A stretch of DNA of 64,000 nt from positions 1 to 64,000 of the forward strand of contig CAYUQO010000017.1 of NCBI GenBank assembly GCA_964446945.1, in the 5' to 3' direction. The notes below the pieces were generated by a model. The model was not told the DNA's origin. It saw only the letters and a program-made list of their open reading frames with translations, and ran no database searches. Position numbers and translations under genes: made by a program. Source of the DNA: CAIYRG01 sp964446945 (GTDB lineage Bacteria; Pseudomonadota; Alphaproteobacteria; Micropepsales; Micropepsaceae). Shown here one piece after another: positions 1 through 8,763 of the stretch; position 1 is the stretch's first letter, and every line of letters begins with the position of its first letter.

Positions 1-494
1 GGCGCAATCGCATCGAAAAAGGCGAGCGACTCTTCGCCGGTGAGCGCACGGATTGTCTGCGACAAGGCCGCCGAGGTCAGCGGTCCCGTCGCAATCACGA
101 CATTGTCCCAGCTTTCGGGCGGCGCAGCGATTTCGCCGGTTTCAATCCGGATTCGCGAATGGCCGCGGATTTGTGACTCTATGTTGTGCGAGAAGCCCTC
201 GCGATCCACAGCCAGAGCTCCGCCGGCGGGGACTTTGCTCGCATCCGCGGCCGCCATGATCAGCGATCCGGCGCGTCGCATCTCCTCATGCAGCAGCCCG
301 ACAGCATTGTTCTCCCAATCGTCCGAACGCAGCGAGTTGGAACAGACGAGTTCGGCCAGGCCGGCGGTGTGATGCGCTTCGGTCATGCGTGAGGGGCGCA
401 TTTCGTGCAGCACGACGTCGGCGCCGGCCTCTGCCGCCTGCCAGGCCGCTTCGGAGCCGGCGAGCCCGCCGCCAATGATGTGGACAAGTCCCAT
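1..494 (-). CDS. trmFO: TrmFO, folate-dependent tRNA (uracil-54-C5)-methyltransferase, 5' part only
   Basis: This is the N-terminal ~164 residues of the FAD- and folate-dependent enzyme that makes m5U54 in the T-loop of tRNA. The start ATG reads on the reverse strand at 494. Near the N-terminus the dinucleotide-binding loop HIIGGGLAGSEAAW is followed by VVLHEMRP and a SNSLRSDD segment, all typical of TrmFO rather than of the related GidA/MnmG. The gene runs off the left edge, so the rest cannot be judged. It is divergent from the membrane-protein gene at 640. Confidence 0.93.
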   Translation of the reverse strand, partial: MGLVHIIGGGLAGSEAAWQAAEAGADVVLHEMRPSRMTEAHHTAGLAELVCSNSLRSDDWENNAVGLLHEEMRRAGSLIMAAADASKVPAGGALAVDREGFSHNIESQIRGHSRIRIETGEIAAPPESWDNVVIATGPLTSAALSQTIRALTGEESLAFFDAIA

Positions 495-639
495 GGCCGC
501 CCGCATAAACCCAAATGGATGTCAGGGGCAATTGCCGGGCTTGTGACCGCAGGACGCGGCAAGTGGCACCGTCTGCATGGCATCCGCGTGCTAAGCAGGT
601 GCTGATTCTGGCGGCTTTCGGCGTTTGGGATTCTGGTTC

Positions 640-1527
640 ATGCATAAAATTCCCGTCGGGCAGACGATTGGGCAGGCGTACCGGTTCCTTTTCACGGAAA
701 TCGGCACCATTCTGGGGATCTGCTGGTTCCCGGCGCTGCTGTCGTCGCTGGCGGGCTATTTCACCGCGACCTACGGCGCCATGCACCGCCTGGATATCGC
801 GGCCGGCGATCCGCGCATCGAGGCCGTCTATACGCTCTTTTCGGTGCTCGGCCTCGCCGTCACGATCTTCGCCGGTTCGGTGATGGCCGTCGCATTGACA
901 CGTCATGTGCTTGGCCGGACCACCAGTGGCGTCGTCGCCTATTTCGCCGTTGGCCCTGTCGAGTGGCGGATGTTTCTCGCCAGCGTGCGCTACATCGCGG
1001 GTTCGATGGCGCTGATCATCGTGGCGGCCATCATTGCCGGTTTCGCTTTCAACCTTGCCGGTGTTTCGCTCGATCCGGGTGGAGTGGTGCGGGCAAATGC
1101 ACCCGATATCATCGCCGGTGTGTTTTCGTGGGCCGTGTTCATAGTCGCCCTGATTGTGATCGTCCGGATGGGCTTTTTCATTGCGCCCACGGTTGTCGCC
1201 GAAGATCGCGGCGGAATGCTGCGCAGTTTCGAACTCACGCGCGGAAATGTGTTGCGGGCATTGGCAGTCATCGTCGTGCTCGGGATTCCCGTCTTGCTGC
1301 TGCTCATGGGCGGCGAAGCGGTGGTGCTGAGTTCCGCGCTTGGCCCGGGCCTCTATCAGATGAGCCCGGCGGAATTCCTGCAACGTGCCGAGCTGGCGCG
1401 CGACCAGAAGCTGGTACCGTGGCAAGTGTTCAGTGCCCTGATTTTCGTGCTCGGGTCGGCGCTGATCTATGGCGGCGCGGCGATGGCCTATCGCGCCCGC
1501 ATCGGAAACGAAGAACCACGGTTTTAG
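640..1527 (+). CDS. Polytopic inner-membrane protein of unknown function (paralogue of the gene at 18300)
   Basis: The protein is about 295 residues with roughly six hydrophobic segments and short charged loops, so it is an integral membrane protein. An in-frame TTG lies 15 bases upstream, but ATG at 640 gives the more natural start (MHKIPVGQ). I recognise no catalytic motif. It aligns by eye along much of its length with the product of 18300-19208: an N-terminal Y-x-FLF-x-E motif, a central R-x-GF-x-I-x-P-x-(I/V)VA stretch followed by LR, and a C-terminal Y-R-x-R. This implies two members of one family in the window. Function unknown. Confidence 0.7.
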   Translation: MHKIPVGQTIGQAYRFLFTEIGTILGICWFPALLSSLAGYFTATYGAMHRLDIAAGDPRIEAVYTLFSVLGLAVTIFAGSVMAVALTRHVLGRTTSGVVAYFAVGPVEWRMFLASVRYIAGSMALIIVAAIIAGFAFNLAGVSLDPGGVVRANAPDIIAGVFSWAVFIVALIVIVRMGFFIAPTVVAEDRGGMLRSFELTRGNVLRALAVIVVLGIPVLLLLMGGEAVVLSSALGPGLYQMSPAEFLQRAELARDQKLVPWQVFSALIFVLGSALIYGGAAMAYRARIGNEEPRF

Positions 1528-1776
1528 AAGCGCAATCCGGCGAAGTGTGAGCGGTTCCGACTTGGTCAAGACTTCGGCGGACCAATACACGCCCGCGACG
1601 TGTCCGCCGCAGCTGCAGAGCAGCGAAGGCGTAAGCTTTCAGCGGAGGCCGGTCGGCGACCGATTGCGCGATCTGGGCTGAGTCAATTTTATCCCGCCGA
1701 CTATTGCAACCTAAAGTATGTACGCCTGCCGACTCCTGCGCCATAATAATCACTCAGCTGATGTAAAAACGGGCTC

Positions 1777-4017
1777 ATGCCCGGGCTGGGGGGAATGGTG
1801 CGATTGCGTGTCAGGAGGTGGAGCGCAATCATCGCGCTGGCGGCGGAGCTGTCCACTGCCGCAACCACCGCGAACTCCGCGCCATCGACTCCGCAACTGA
1901 ACTTTGTTCGCCCGACCGTCTCGGCTGCCCGCATCTCCTCTGCCGAAGCTCCGAAAATCGACGGTGATCTCTCCGACCCCGCCTGGGCGAAGGCGACGGT
2001 CATCGAACAATTCCATCAGAAGCAGCCAAATCCCGGCGCGCCACCAACCGAGCGCACGGTGCTGCGCGTCATGTATGACGAGAACAATCTCTATTTCGGC
2101 GTCTACAATTACGACAGCCAGCCCGATGCCATCATCGCGCGCTCCATGCAGCGCGACGGGCCGCTTTACACCGCCGATTCCATTGTCATTCAGCTCGACC
2201 CGTTCCGGACGCGGCACAGCGCCTTCAGTTTCGAGGTCGGCGCGTCCGGTGGGCGCACCGACGAAATCGAGCTGAACAACACGCTCGAGCTCGTTCCGTG
2301 GAATGCGATCTGGGAAGCCAAAGTGCGCCGTGTGCCGGATGGTTGGGTCGCGGAAGTCGCAATTCCGTTCCGCAGCGTTTCCTACGATCCGGATCAGACG
2401 GTCTGGGGTTTTGATTTTTCGCGACGTATCCGTCACAAGAATGAACGCATTTACTGGTCCAGTGTAAGTCCGACACTTCCGTTCACCGATATCAGTCAAA
2501 ACGGCGATCTCACCGGAATTGCCGGCATCAATACCGGCTTGGGGCTTGACCTGCAGGTCTACGGCGCATTGCGCATGCGCCACGACTGGCAGTTGTTGCC
2601 CGACGATGGATTGGGACCTCACTTCGCGACCGGCGGCAATGCTTTTTATAAGATCACTCCGGCGCTCACCAATACGCTCACCGTCAATCCGGATTTTTCC
2701 GACGCACCACTCGATATCCGGCAAGTGAATACGACGCGATTTGGGCTGTTCACGCCGGAAACGCGCGACTTTTTTCTTCAGGATGTGCCGACCTTCGATT
2801 TCGGCGGACATAATTTTGCGCGTAACTCCAATGATAACTCCAACAATAACGGCCGTCCGTTTTTCTCCCGCAATATCGGACTCGTGCGCGGCGTGCCTGT
2901 GCCGCTGAGAGTAGGCGACAAAATATCCGGTGAAGTAGGTGGCTTCGAGGTTGGCGCGCTGTCTGTGCTGACCGGCCCGACATCGTTTTCGCCCGGACAA
3001 GTGCTCTCGGTTTTGCGCGTTCGCCATCCGATCCTGTCGGAGTCGAAAGTCGGGTTTATCGTGACCAACGGCGACCCCACGGGGTTGACCCGCAACACGG
3101 TTGCCGGCGCGGACTACCAATACCGGGATTCGAATTTTCTTGGCCGTTACATTCTGGAATCAGAAGGCCTGTACGAGCGCAGCTCCTCGAGCACCGCCGG
3201 CAATGACGACGCGGCCGCTCTGTCGGTGAATTTTCCCAATGAACCGTGGGGTGGCGACTTCATCTTAAAGCAGGTCGGGAGGAATTTTTCCCCCGCGCTC
3301 GGGTTCGTGAATCGCACCGGCATTGGCGAAACTCTGGGCACGGCGTACCACCTTGACCGGTATCGCAACACCTATCTCAATCAACTGGAATTCGGTTCCG
3401 ATTGGGACCTCGTGACGAGTCTTGGAAATCATTTGGAATCGCGGTCGAATGATGTCTACACGCGCATGGCATCGTTCATCGGCGATCAGATCATCCTTAA
3501 ATTTATCAACGCGTACGAAGACGTGCCCGCGCGCTTCTTTCTGCCCCATTCCGTGCCGATCTTTCCCGGCCGTTATGAATGGAACAACGTCGATGCGCGT
3601 CTTCAGACCTTTGACGGCAGGCCTCTTCGCCTCGATTGGGAGGTGATGTGCTGCAGTTTCTATAATGGCAATGAGGTGTACAGCAATCTTCAGATCGCTT
3701 TTCGTCCCAATCGCTTTTTCGAATTCGATCCACAATGGATTGCCACCTTCATTCACGAGCCGACCGGTAGCGTGGACATCCATATCCTGTCGCTGGATTC
3801 GATCATAACTTTCATCCCGGATATGCAGCTCGAGTTCCAGGCGCAGGTCGACAATATCAGCCGATCTTTCGGATTTTCCGCCCGCTATTCCTGGGAATAT
3901 GAGCCCGGAAACCAGGTCCTGATCGCGATCGGTCACACTGCCATCGCTCCCGGCGAAACCTTCATCAGCCGACGCAGCCAGGCCACGTTCCGCCTCACGC
4001 ACACCTTCCGCTTCTGA
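1777..4017 (+). CDS. DUF5916-type outer-membrane protein with N-terminal CBM9-like domain
   Basis: The protein is 746 residues with an N-terminal Ala-rich export signal. Residues ~50-230 resemble the carbohydrate-binding family-9-like fold: KIDGDLSDPAW, then YDENNLYFGVYNYD, then DSIVIQLDPF and a TDEIELNN segment. The remainder is rich in alternating aromatic/polar strands and ends in Phe after TFRLTHTF, the usual terminal signature of an outer-membrane beta-barrel. This architecture matches the DUF5916 family, whose substrate is not established. ATG at 1777 is used. A second in-frame ATG at 1795 follows a G-run but at very short spacing, so the exact start is open. The gene stands alone. Confidence 0.75.
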   Translation: MPGLGGMVRLRVRRWSAIIALAAELSTAATTANSAPSTPQLNFVRPTVSAARISSAEAPKIDGDLSDPAWAKATVIEQFHQKQPNPGAPPTERTVLRVMYDENNLYFGVYNYDSQPDAIIARSMQRDGPLYTADSIVIQLDPFRTRHSAFSFEVGASGGRTDEIELNNTLELVPWNAIWEAKVRRVPDGWVAEVAIPFRSVSYDPDQTVWGFDFSRRIRHKNERIYWSSVSPTLPFTDISQNGDLTGIAGINTGLGLDLQVYGALRMRHDWQLLPDDGLGPHFATGGNAFYKITPALTNTLTVNPDFSDAPLDIRQVNTTRFGLFTPETRDFFLQDVPTFDFGGHNFARNSNDNSNNNGRPFFSRNIGLVRGVPVPLRVGDKISGEVGGFEVGALSVLTGPTSFSPGQVLSVLRVRHPILSESKVGFIVTNGDPTGLTRNTVAGADYQYRDSNFLGRYILESEGLYERSSSSTAGNDDAAALSVNFPNEPWGGDFILKQVGRNFSPALGFVNRTGIGETLGTAYHLDRYRNTYLNQLEFGSDWDLVTSLGNHLESRSNDVYTRMASFIGDQIILKFINAYEDVPARFFLPHSVPIFPGRYEWNNVDARLQTFDGRPLRLDWEVMCCSFYNGNEVYSNLQIAFRPNRFFEFDPQWIATFIHEPTGSVDIHILSLDSIITFIPDMQLEFQAQVDNISRSFGFSARYSWEYEPGNQVLIAIGHTAIAPGETFISRRSQATFRLTHTFRF

Positions 4018-4353
4018 TTAGCCGTTTGCAGTTTCGCCGTCTCCCCGGTGGCTGCGCGATGCGGCCTCCGATGCGCCGCGACAGCTTTTCGGGCGGACGC
4101 TCGCGGGCAAGTTGGGGTCTGCCACGGCGGGCTGGTTTCCGGGCCTCGCGGTCTGTGGTGGTCCTTTCGGGTCTGCGGATGGGGAAAGGCCATCTCGTTC
4201 GGCGGGTTTTTGCCGGAACCCCGGCCTGACTGCCATCCGATCGGATTTTCGCCCCGGCAAGACAGAACATCTTTTCGCGCGGCAGACGCCGCGCGGATGG
4301 GTTCCCTTCCCTCGGATCGCATCGCGATCCTCGCCGGGAATGACACGGATTTT
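4018..4353. other. Intergenic region, no gene recognised; contains a strong GC hairpin
   Basis: This gap lies between two convergent genes (the DUF5916 protein and uvrA). No frame here resembles a protein. A perfect eight-pair inverted repeat, CGCGCGGC/GCCGCGCG with a four-base loop, lies at 4276-4295. It has no T-run on either side, so it is not a textbook rho-independent terminator but could end transcription from either side. A smaller palindrome around GATCGCATCGCGATC lies near 4315. Confidence 0.5.
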
Positions 4354-7215
4354 CTACCCCGCGGCGCGGAGTTTTTTCTTCAGCATCGGGCGGAGATATT
4401 GCCCGGTATAGGAGCGTGCGACGCGCGCGACTTCTTCCGGTGTACCTGCAGCAACAATCTCGCCGCCGCCGTCGCCGCCTTCGGGTCCGAGATCGATGAT
4501 CCAGTCGGCCGTCTTGATGACGTCGAGATTGTGCTCGATCACGACGATGGTATTCCCGGATTCTACCAGCTCATGCAGCACATCCAGCAGCTTGCGGACG
4601 TCCTCGAAATGCAGGCCGGTCGTCGGCTCGTCGAGAATGTACAAAGTCCGGCCGGTGGCGCGCCGCGACAATTCTTTCGCCAATTTTATGCGCTGTGCCT
4701 CGCCACCGGATAGAGTCGTCGCCTGCTGCCCGACCTTGATGTAGCCGAGGCCAACGCGCGTCAGCGTATCGAGCTTTTCGCGGATCGCAGGCACCGCCTT
4801 GAAAAGCTCGGCGCCGGCTTCGACCGTCATCTCCAACACATCGGAAATCGAGTGGCCGCGGAATTTTACTTCCAGCGTCTCGCGGTTATAGCGCTTTCCG
4901 CCGCAGACATCGCATTGCACGTAGACATCGGGCAGGAAGTGCATCTCGATCTTGATGACGCCGTCGCCCTGACAGGCTTCGCAGCGACCACCTTTGACGT
5001 TGAATGAGAACCGCCCCGGGCCATAACCGCGCGCCTTCGCTTCAGGCAGTCCGGCAAACCATTCGCGGATGGGCGTGAACGCGCCGGTATAGGTCGCAGG
5101 ATTCGAACGTGGCGTGCGTCCGATCGGTGACTGATCGATATCGATCACCTTGTCGAGGAATTCCAACCCAAGAATCTTGTCGTGCTTCGCCGGATGTTCG
5201 CGCGCGCCGAGCAGCCGCCGCGCCACGGCCTTGTACAGAGTCTCGATGATAAGGGTTGATTTGCCGCCGCCGGAAACGCCCGTGACGCAGGTGAAGGTGC
5301 CGAGCGGCACGCGCGCGGTGACATTTTTCAGATTGTTGGCTTGCGCCCCGATCACTTCGAGCCAGTGATTGTGCACCGCCCGCCGGCGCGTGCTGGAAAA
5401 CGGGATCTGCTGCACGCCGGCCAGATATTGCCCGGTGAGACTTTTCGGATCGGCAATGACTTCTTCCGGCGTACCCTCAGAGACAACATGTCCGCCATGG
5501 ATTCCCGCACCCGGCCCCATATCGATCACATAGTCGGCGGTGCGGATCGCCTCTTCATCATGCTCGACGACAATCACGGTGTTGCCGAGATCGCGCAGGT
5601 GTTTGAGCGATTCCAGGAGGCGTGCATTGTCGCGCTGGTGCAGGCCGATCGAAGGTTCGTCGAGCACGTAAAGTACGCCGGACAGACCGGAGCCGATTTG
5701 CGATGCGAGGCGGATGCGCTGACTTTCACCGCCCGACAGGGATCCCGAATTGCGGGCAAGCGTCAGATATTCGAGTCCCACATTGTTGAGGAAATGCAGC
5801 CGCGCCCGGATTTCCTTCAATATCCGAACAGCGATCTCGCGCTGCTTCGGCGTGAGATGCGAATCCAGCTCGCCAAACCAGCGATCCGCTGCCCGCACTG
5901 ACAAGTCGCAGACCTCGCCGATATGCAGGCCGGCGATCTTCACGCACAGAGCCTCAGCCTTCAGCCGGTAGCCGTTGCACACATCGCATGGGCTCTGCGC
6001 CTGAAACCGCTCGAGGTCTTCGCGAATCCACGACGAATCCGTCTCCTTGTGGCGCCGCTCCATATTCGGGATGACGCCCTCGAAGCTCTTCTTCACGTCG
6101 TAACGGCGCATCCCGTCGTCATATGAGAACTTGATCTCCTCATCGCCCGAGCCGAACAGGATCACTTTCTTCACCCGCTCGGGCAGATCTTCCCAGGCGG
6201 TGTTCAGTGATACTTTGTAATGGCGCGTAATCGCGTCGAGTGTCTGCAGGTAATAGGGTGAAGACGAACGCGCCCAGGGCGCAATCGCGCCTTGCCGCAA
6301 ATTGAGATGTTCGTCGGGCACCACGAGGTCGGGATCGAAATAGAGTTTTGATCCGAGCCCGTCACATTCCGGGCAGGCGCCGTGCGGATTGTTGAACGAG
6401 AACAGCCGCGGTTCGATTTCGGGAATCGTGAATCCGGAAACCGGACAGGCGAATTTCGACGACATGATCAGCCGCTTCGGCCCGCCATTCTCCTTCTCGT
6501 CGGCGAATTCCACGACGAGGAGACCATCCGCAAGGTCGAGTGCGGTCGCGATAGAATCCGGCAGGCGATTGCCGATATCGCTGCGCACCGCCAACCGGTC
6601 CACCACCACTTCGATATCGTGCTTGAGCTTCTTATCCAGCGCCGGAGTTTCCGCGATTTCATACATCCTGCTGTCGATCTTGACCCGCTGGAAGCCCTTC
6701 TTCTGCAGCTCCGCCAGTTCCTTGCGGTACTCGCCCTTGCGGCCGCGTACGATCGGCGCCAGCAGATAGAGGCGGGTGCCTTCCGGCAGAGCAAGAATAC
6801 GGTCGGCCATCTGACTGACCGTCTGGCTTTCGATCGGCAAGCCTGTCGCTGGCGAATAGGGGACACCGGCGCGTGCATAAAGCAGGCGCAGGTAATCGTA
6901 GATTTCGGTTACCGTGCCGACTGTCGAACGCGGGTTGCGCGAGGTGGTGCGCTGTTCGATCGAAATGGCCGGCGAAAGCCCGTCGATGTGGTCGACATCG
7001 GGCTTCTGCATCATTTCGAGAAACTGCCGTGCATAAGCCGATAGACTTTCGACATACCGCCGTTGTCCCTCGGCATAGATTGTGTCAAAGGCGAGGGAGG
7101 ATTTGCCGGAGCCCGACAGCCCGGTGATCACCACCAGGCGGTCGCGGGGCATCTCGACATCGATATTTTTGAGGTTGTGTTCGCGCGCGCCGCGAATGGA
7201 AATTGTCTTTTGCAT
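4354..7215 (-). CDS. uvrA: UvrA, excinuclease ABC subunit A
   Basis: UvrA is the DNA-damage recognition ATPase of nucleotide excision repair, acting as a dimer with UvrB. At 953 residues it is of normal length. The two ATPase modules are intact. Walker A loops GLSGSGKSSLAFDT (near residue 35) and GVSGGGKSTLI (near 650) are present, as are two LSGGE signature motifs and Walker B ILDEP sequences. Zinc-binding CxxC pairs (CPECDGLG; CEACQGDG with CDVCGGKRY) are also present. The gene is divergent from ssb, and a GAAC-N7-GAAC LexA-type box lies 79-93 bases upstream of its start, so SOS induction is expected. Confidence 0.98.
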   Translation of the reverse strand: MQKTISIRGAREHNLKNIDVEMPRDRLVVITGLSGSGKSSLAFDTIYAEGQRRYVESLSAYARQFLEMMQKPDVDHIDGLSPAISIEQRTTSRNPRSTVGTVTEIYDYLRLLYARAGVPYSPATGLPIESQTVSQMADRILALPEGTRLYLLAPIVRGRKGEYRKELAELQKKGFQRVKIDSRMYEIAETPALDKKLKHDIEVVVDRLAVRSDIGNRLPDSIATALDLADGLLVVEFADEKENGGPKRLIMSSKFACPVSGFTIPEIEPRLFSFNNPHGACPECDGLGSKLYFDPDLVVPDEHLNLRQGAIAPWARSSSPYYLQTLDAITRHYKVSLNTAWEDLPERVKKVILFGSGDEEIKFSYDDGMRRYDVKKSFEGVIPNMERRHKETDSSWIREDLERFQAQSPCDVCNGYRLKAEALCVKIAGLHIGEVCDLSVRAADRWFGELDSHLTPKQREIAVRILKEIRARLHFLNNVGLEYLTLARNSGSLSGGESQRIRLASQIGSGLSGVLYVLDEPSIGLHQRDNARLLESLKHLRDLGNTVIVVEHDEEAIRTADYVIDMGPGAGIHGGHVVSEGTPEEVIADPKSLTGQYLAGVQQIPFSSTRRRAVHNHWLEVIGAQANNLKNVTARVPLGTFTCVTGVSGGGKSTLIIETLYKAVARRLLGAREHPAKHDKILGLEFLDKVIDIDQSPIGRTPRSNPATYTGAFTPIREWFAGLPEAKARGYGPGRFSFNVKGGRCEACQGDGVIKIEMHFLPDVYVQCDVCGGKRYNRETLEVKFRGHSISDVLEMTVEAGAELFKAVPAIREKLDTLTRVGLGYIKVGQQATTLSGGEAQRIKLAKELSRRATGRTLYILDEPTTGLHFEDVRKLLDVLHELVESGNTIVVIEHNLDVIKTADWIIDLGPEGGDGGGEIVAAGTPEEVARVARSYTGQYLRPMLKKKLRAAG

Positions 7216-7293
7216 TCTGGTGGTAACCTATGACGGTCCGGCGCTTGCGCGGCAAGCGCTGCGAATCTGCGAATCTTTGTGAAAATAGGACTG

Positions 7294-7308
7294 GAACAAA
7301 AAGAGAAC
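7294..7308. promoter_or_regulatory. LexA (SOS) box of the alphaproteobacterial type
   Basis: GAAC, seven bases, GAAC, which read on the other strand is GTTC-N7-GTTC, the direct-repeat operator of alphaproteobacterial LexA. It sits between the divergent uvrA and ssb genes, both classical SOS targets, at distances compatible with overlapping either promoter. The match is exact in both half-sites. Regulation itself is inferred. Confidence 0.8.
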
Positions 7309-7416
7309 AAATGCTAAGATGGTTTTGCCCTCGCAAATCCAGGTGGACAAGTCTGGCGGCGCGTGGCGCACACCGGAACGCGGCGCTAATTTGCGCCTGA
7401 GAGATAGGAGATGGGG

Positions 7417-7866
7417 ATGGCTGGCAGCGTCAACAAGGTAATCCTGGTGGGCAATCTGGGACGTGACCCGGAAGTGAAGCGTCTCAATTCGGGCGACCCC
7501 GTGGTGAACCTGAACGTGGCCACCTCGGAGTCCTGGCGCGACAAGGCGTCCGGCGAGCGCAAAGAGAAAACCGAATGGCACCGGGTTGTCATCTACAATG
7601 AGAACCTCGCCAAAGTTGCGGAGCAGTATCTGCGCAAGGGTTCGAAGGTCTATCTCGAAGGTCAGCTTCAGACGCGCAAATATGAAAAGGACGGTCAGGA
7701 GAGATTCACCACCGAAGTGGTGCTGACGCGCTTCCGCGGCGAGTTGGTTCTTCTGGATCGTGCCGAGGGCGGCGAGCGCGGGGACAGGCCCGCGCCCGCG
7801 ATGGCCGGAAACGGCGAAAGCCGGAATTTCCGCCGCGACGACCTCGACGACGAAATTCCCTTCTGA
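7417..7866 (+). CDS. ssb: Single-stranded DNA-binding protein
   Basis: SSB coats single-stranded DNA during replication, recombination and repair. The 149-residue product has the OB-fold region first (SVNKVILVGNLGRDPE, EWHRVVIYNE, YLEGQLQTRKYEKDG). A short linker follows, then the conserved acidic C-terminal tip DDEIPF that recruits partner proteins. Two in-frame ATGs lie at 7411 and 7417. The ribosome-binding sequence AGGAG at 7406-7410 touches the first but sits six bases before the second, so 7417 (MAGSVNKV) is the likely start. It shares the SOS box upstream with uvrA. Confidence 0.97.
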   Translation: MAGSVNKVILVGNLGRDPEVKRLNSGDPVVNLNVATSESWRDKASGERKEKTEWHRVVIYNENLAKVAEQYLRKGSKVYLEGQLQTRKYEKDGQERFTTEVVLTRFRGELVLLDRAEGGERGDRPAPAMAGNGESRNFRRDDLDDEIPF

Positions 7867-7893
7867 TACTCCCGGCCCCATAAATCGTCGGTT

Positions 7894-7965
7894 CGACCTG
7901 CCTGCGCGTAGCCGGAGCGAGGGGGCAACAGGGTCGGACCGGAGTGCTCCGGCGAAGGCAGGTCG
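7894..7965. repeat. Inverted repeat between ssb and the trypsin-like lipoprotein gene
   Basis: The left arm (7894-7918, beginning CGACCTGCCT and ending CCGGAGC) pairs with the right arm at 7946-7965 (GCTCCGGCGAAGGCAGGTCG). A loop of about 27 bases separates them, and there are a few unpaired bases in the left arm. The right arm stops five bases before the ATG at 7971, so the folded RNA would cover the ribosome-binding region. It might act as the ssb terminator, as a translational control, or as a dispersed intergenic repeat. No second copy is visible in this window. Confidence 0.6.
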
Positions 7966-7970
7966 GGGCT

Positions 7971-8627
7971 ATGCACGTCATTTCCGCCTTGGCGCGGCGC
8001 CTGCGTTTCGCCGCGCCGGCTTTGCTGTGCATCTCCCTTAGCGGTTGTTCTGCGGGGCAACAGGCTGACAGCTTCATCAACCCGCGGGTTATGTCGGCCT
8101 ACATACCCCTATTTCACAGCACAGACTTCATTCTTGGTGCCTGGGGCGCAGCCGTGGCAGTGACCCCCAATATCGCCGTCACCAATGATCACAATCTGAA
8201 TCTCGTTCCGCCCGACCGCGTCGTCGCTCGCTCGCGCGATTACGACCTTCTGTTCTTCCGCATCGAAGGCCATGACGCGCCTCAATTTGGCAACCCAAGG
8301 CTCGGGGAGCCAGTGGTCGCCTACGGTCAGGGAAGTTTACGCGATCTCCGCGACGCCAAAGGCATGGTGTCGCAGCTGAACACATTCGTTGCTCCACGTT
8401 GCGACACATGCCGCGATCAGGTGGCATTTACTTATAACGCCGATGCGGGTGAAGGATTTTCCGGCGGCCCCGTCGTCGATGCGAATTCGGGAGTTGTGGT
8501 CGGCATTACTTTCGGTTTCAGGGATGAAGGCGAACACGGCGCCAGGCAAATGTACGCCTATGACATGGCGCTGGTGCTCGAGGAAATGCGCCGATTGATT
8601 TTGAACCAGACCGATTTGGCGCAATAG
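7971..8627 (+). CDS. Trypsin-like serine protease, predicted lipoprotein
   Basis: The 218-residue product begins with a lipoprotein signal: hydrophobic segment and lipobox LSGC with Cys26 as the acylation site. A chymotrypsin-fold peptidase domain follows. Candidate catalytic residues are His in TNDHN (in place of the usual TAAHC), Asp in SRDYDLLFF, and Ser in EGFSGGPV, where the oxyanion motif is intact. There is no PDZ domain, so this is not a DegP-type protein. A CDTC pair could form a disulfide. ATG at 7971 is chosen because it gives a proper signal peptide. Substrate unknown; location probably periplasmic, membrane-anchored. Confidence 0.75.
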   Translation: MHVISALARRLRFAAPALLCISLSGCSAGQQADSFINPRVMSAYIPLFHSTDFILGAWGAAVAVTPNIAVTNDHNLNLVPPDRVVARSRDYDLLFFRIEGHDAPQFGNPRLGEPVVAYGQGSLRDLRDAKGMVSQLNTFVAPRCDTCRDQVAFTYNADAGEGFSGGPVVDANSGVVVGITFGFRDEGEHGARQMYAYDMALVLEEMRRLILNQTDLAQ

Positions 8628-8685
8628 CCGATCTGTTCGAAACAACCGCCAAATGCTACAGCGTCATGAAATTTTCGTGGTGTAT

Positions 8686-8711
8686 TTTCGCCCTCAATCA
8701 CCCGGGCGAAA
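8686..8711. terminator. Hairpin between the protease gene and gyrA
   Basis: TTTCGCCC (8686-8693) pairs perfectly with GGGCGAAA (8704-8711) across a ten-base loop. It lies 58 bases after the protease stop and 52 bases before gyrA. There is no downstream T-run, so termination is possible but not certain. Confidence 0.4.
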
Positions 8712-8763
8712 GGCGCGACGACTCGTGCTAGAGGGTGCCGTAGGCTGATCGGGATAGAGAGTT

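Noticed and set aside
286..1590. Long reverse-strand open frame (434 codons) opposite the first membrane protein
   Set aside because: It overlaps trmFO and the membrane-protein gene, is rich in Arg, His and Gln without any domain, and reflects the base composition of the true gene on the other strand.
4048..4713. Possible forward gene running from the intergenic gap into uvrA
   Set aside because: Most of it is antisense to uvrA, and the intergenic part has no protein-like features.
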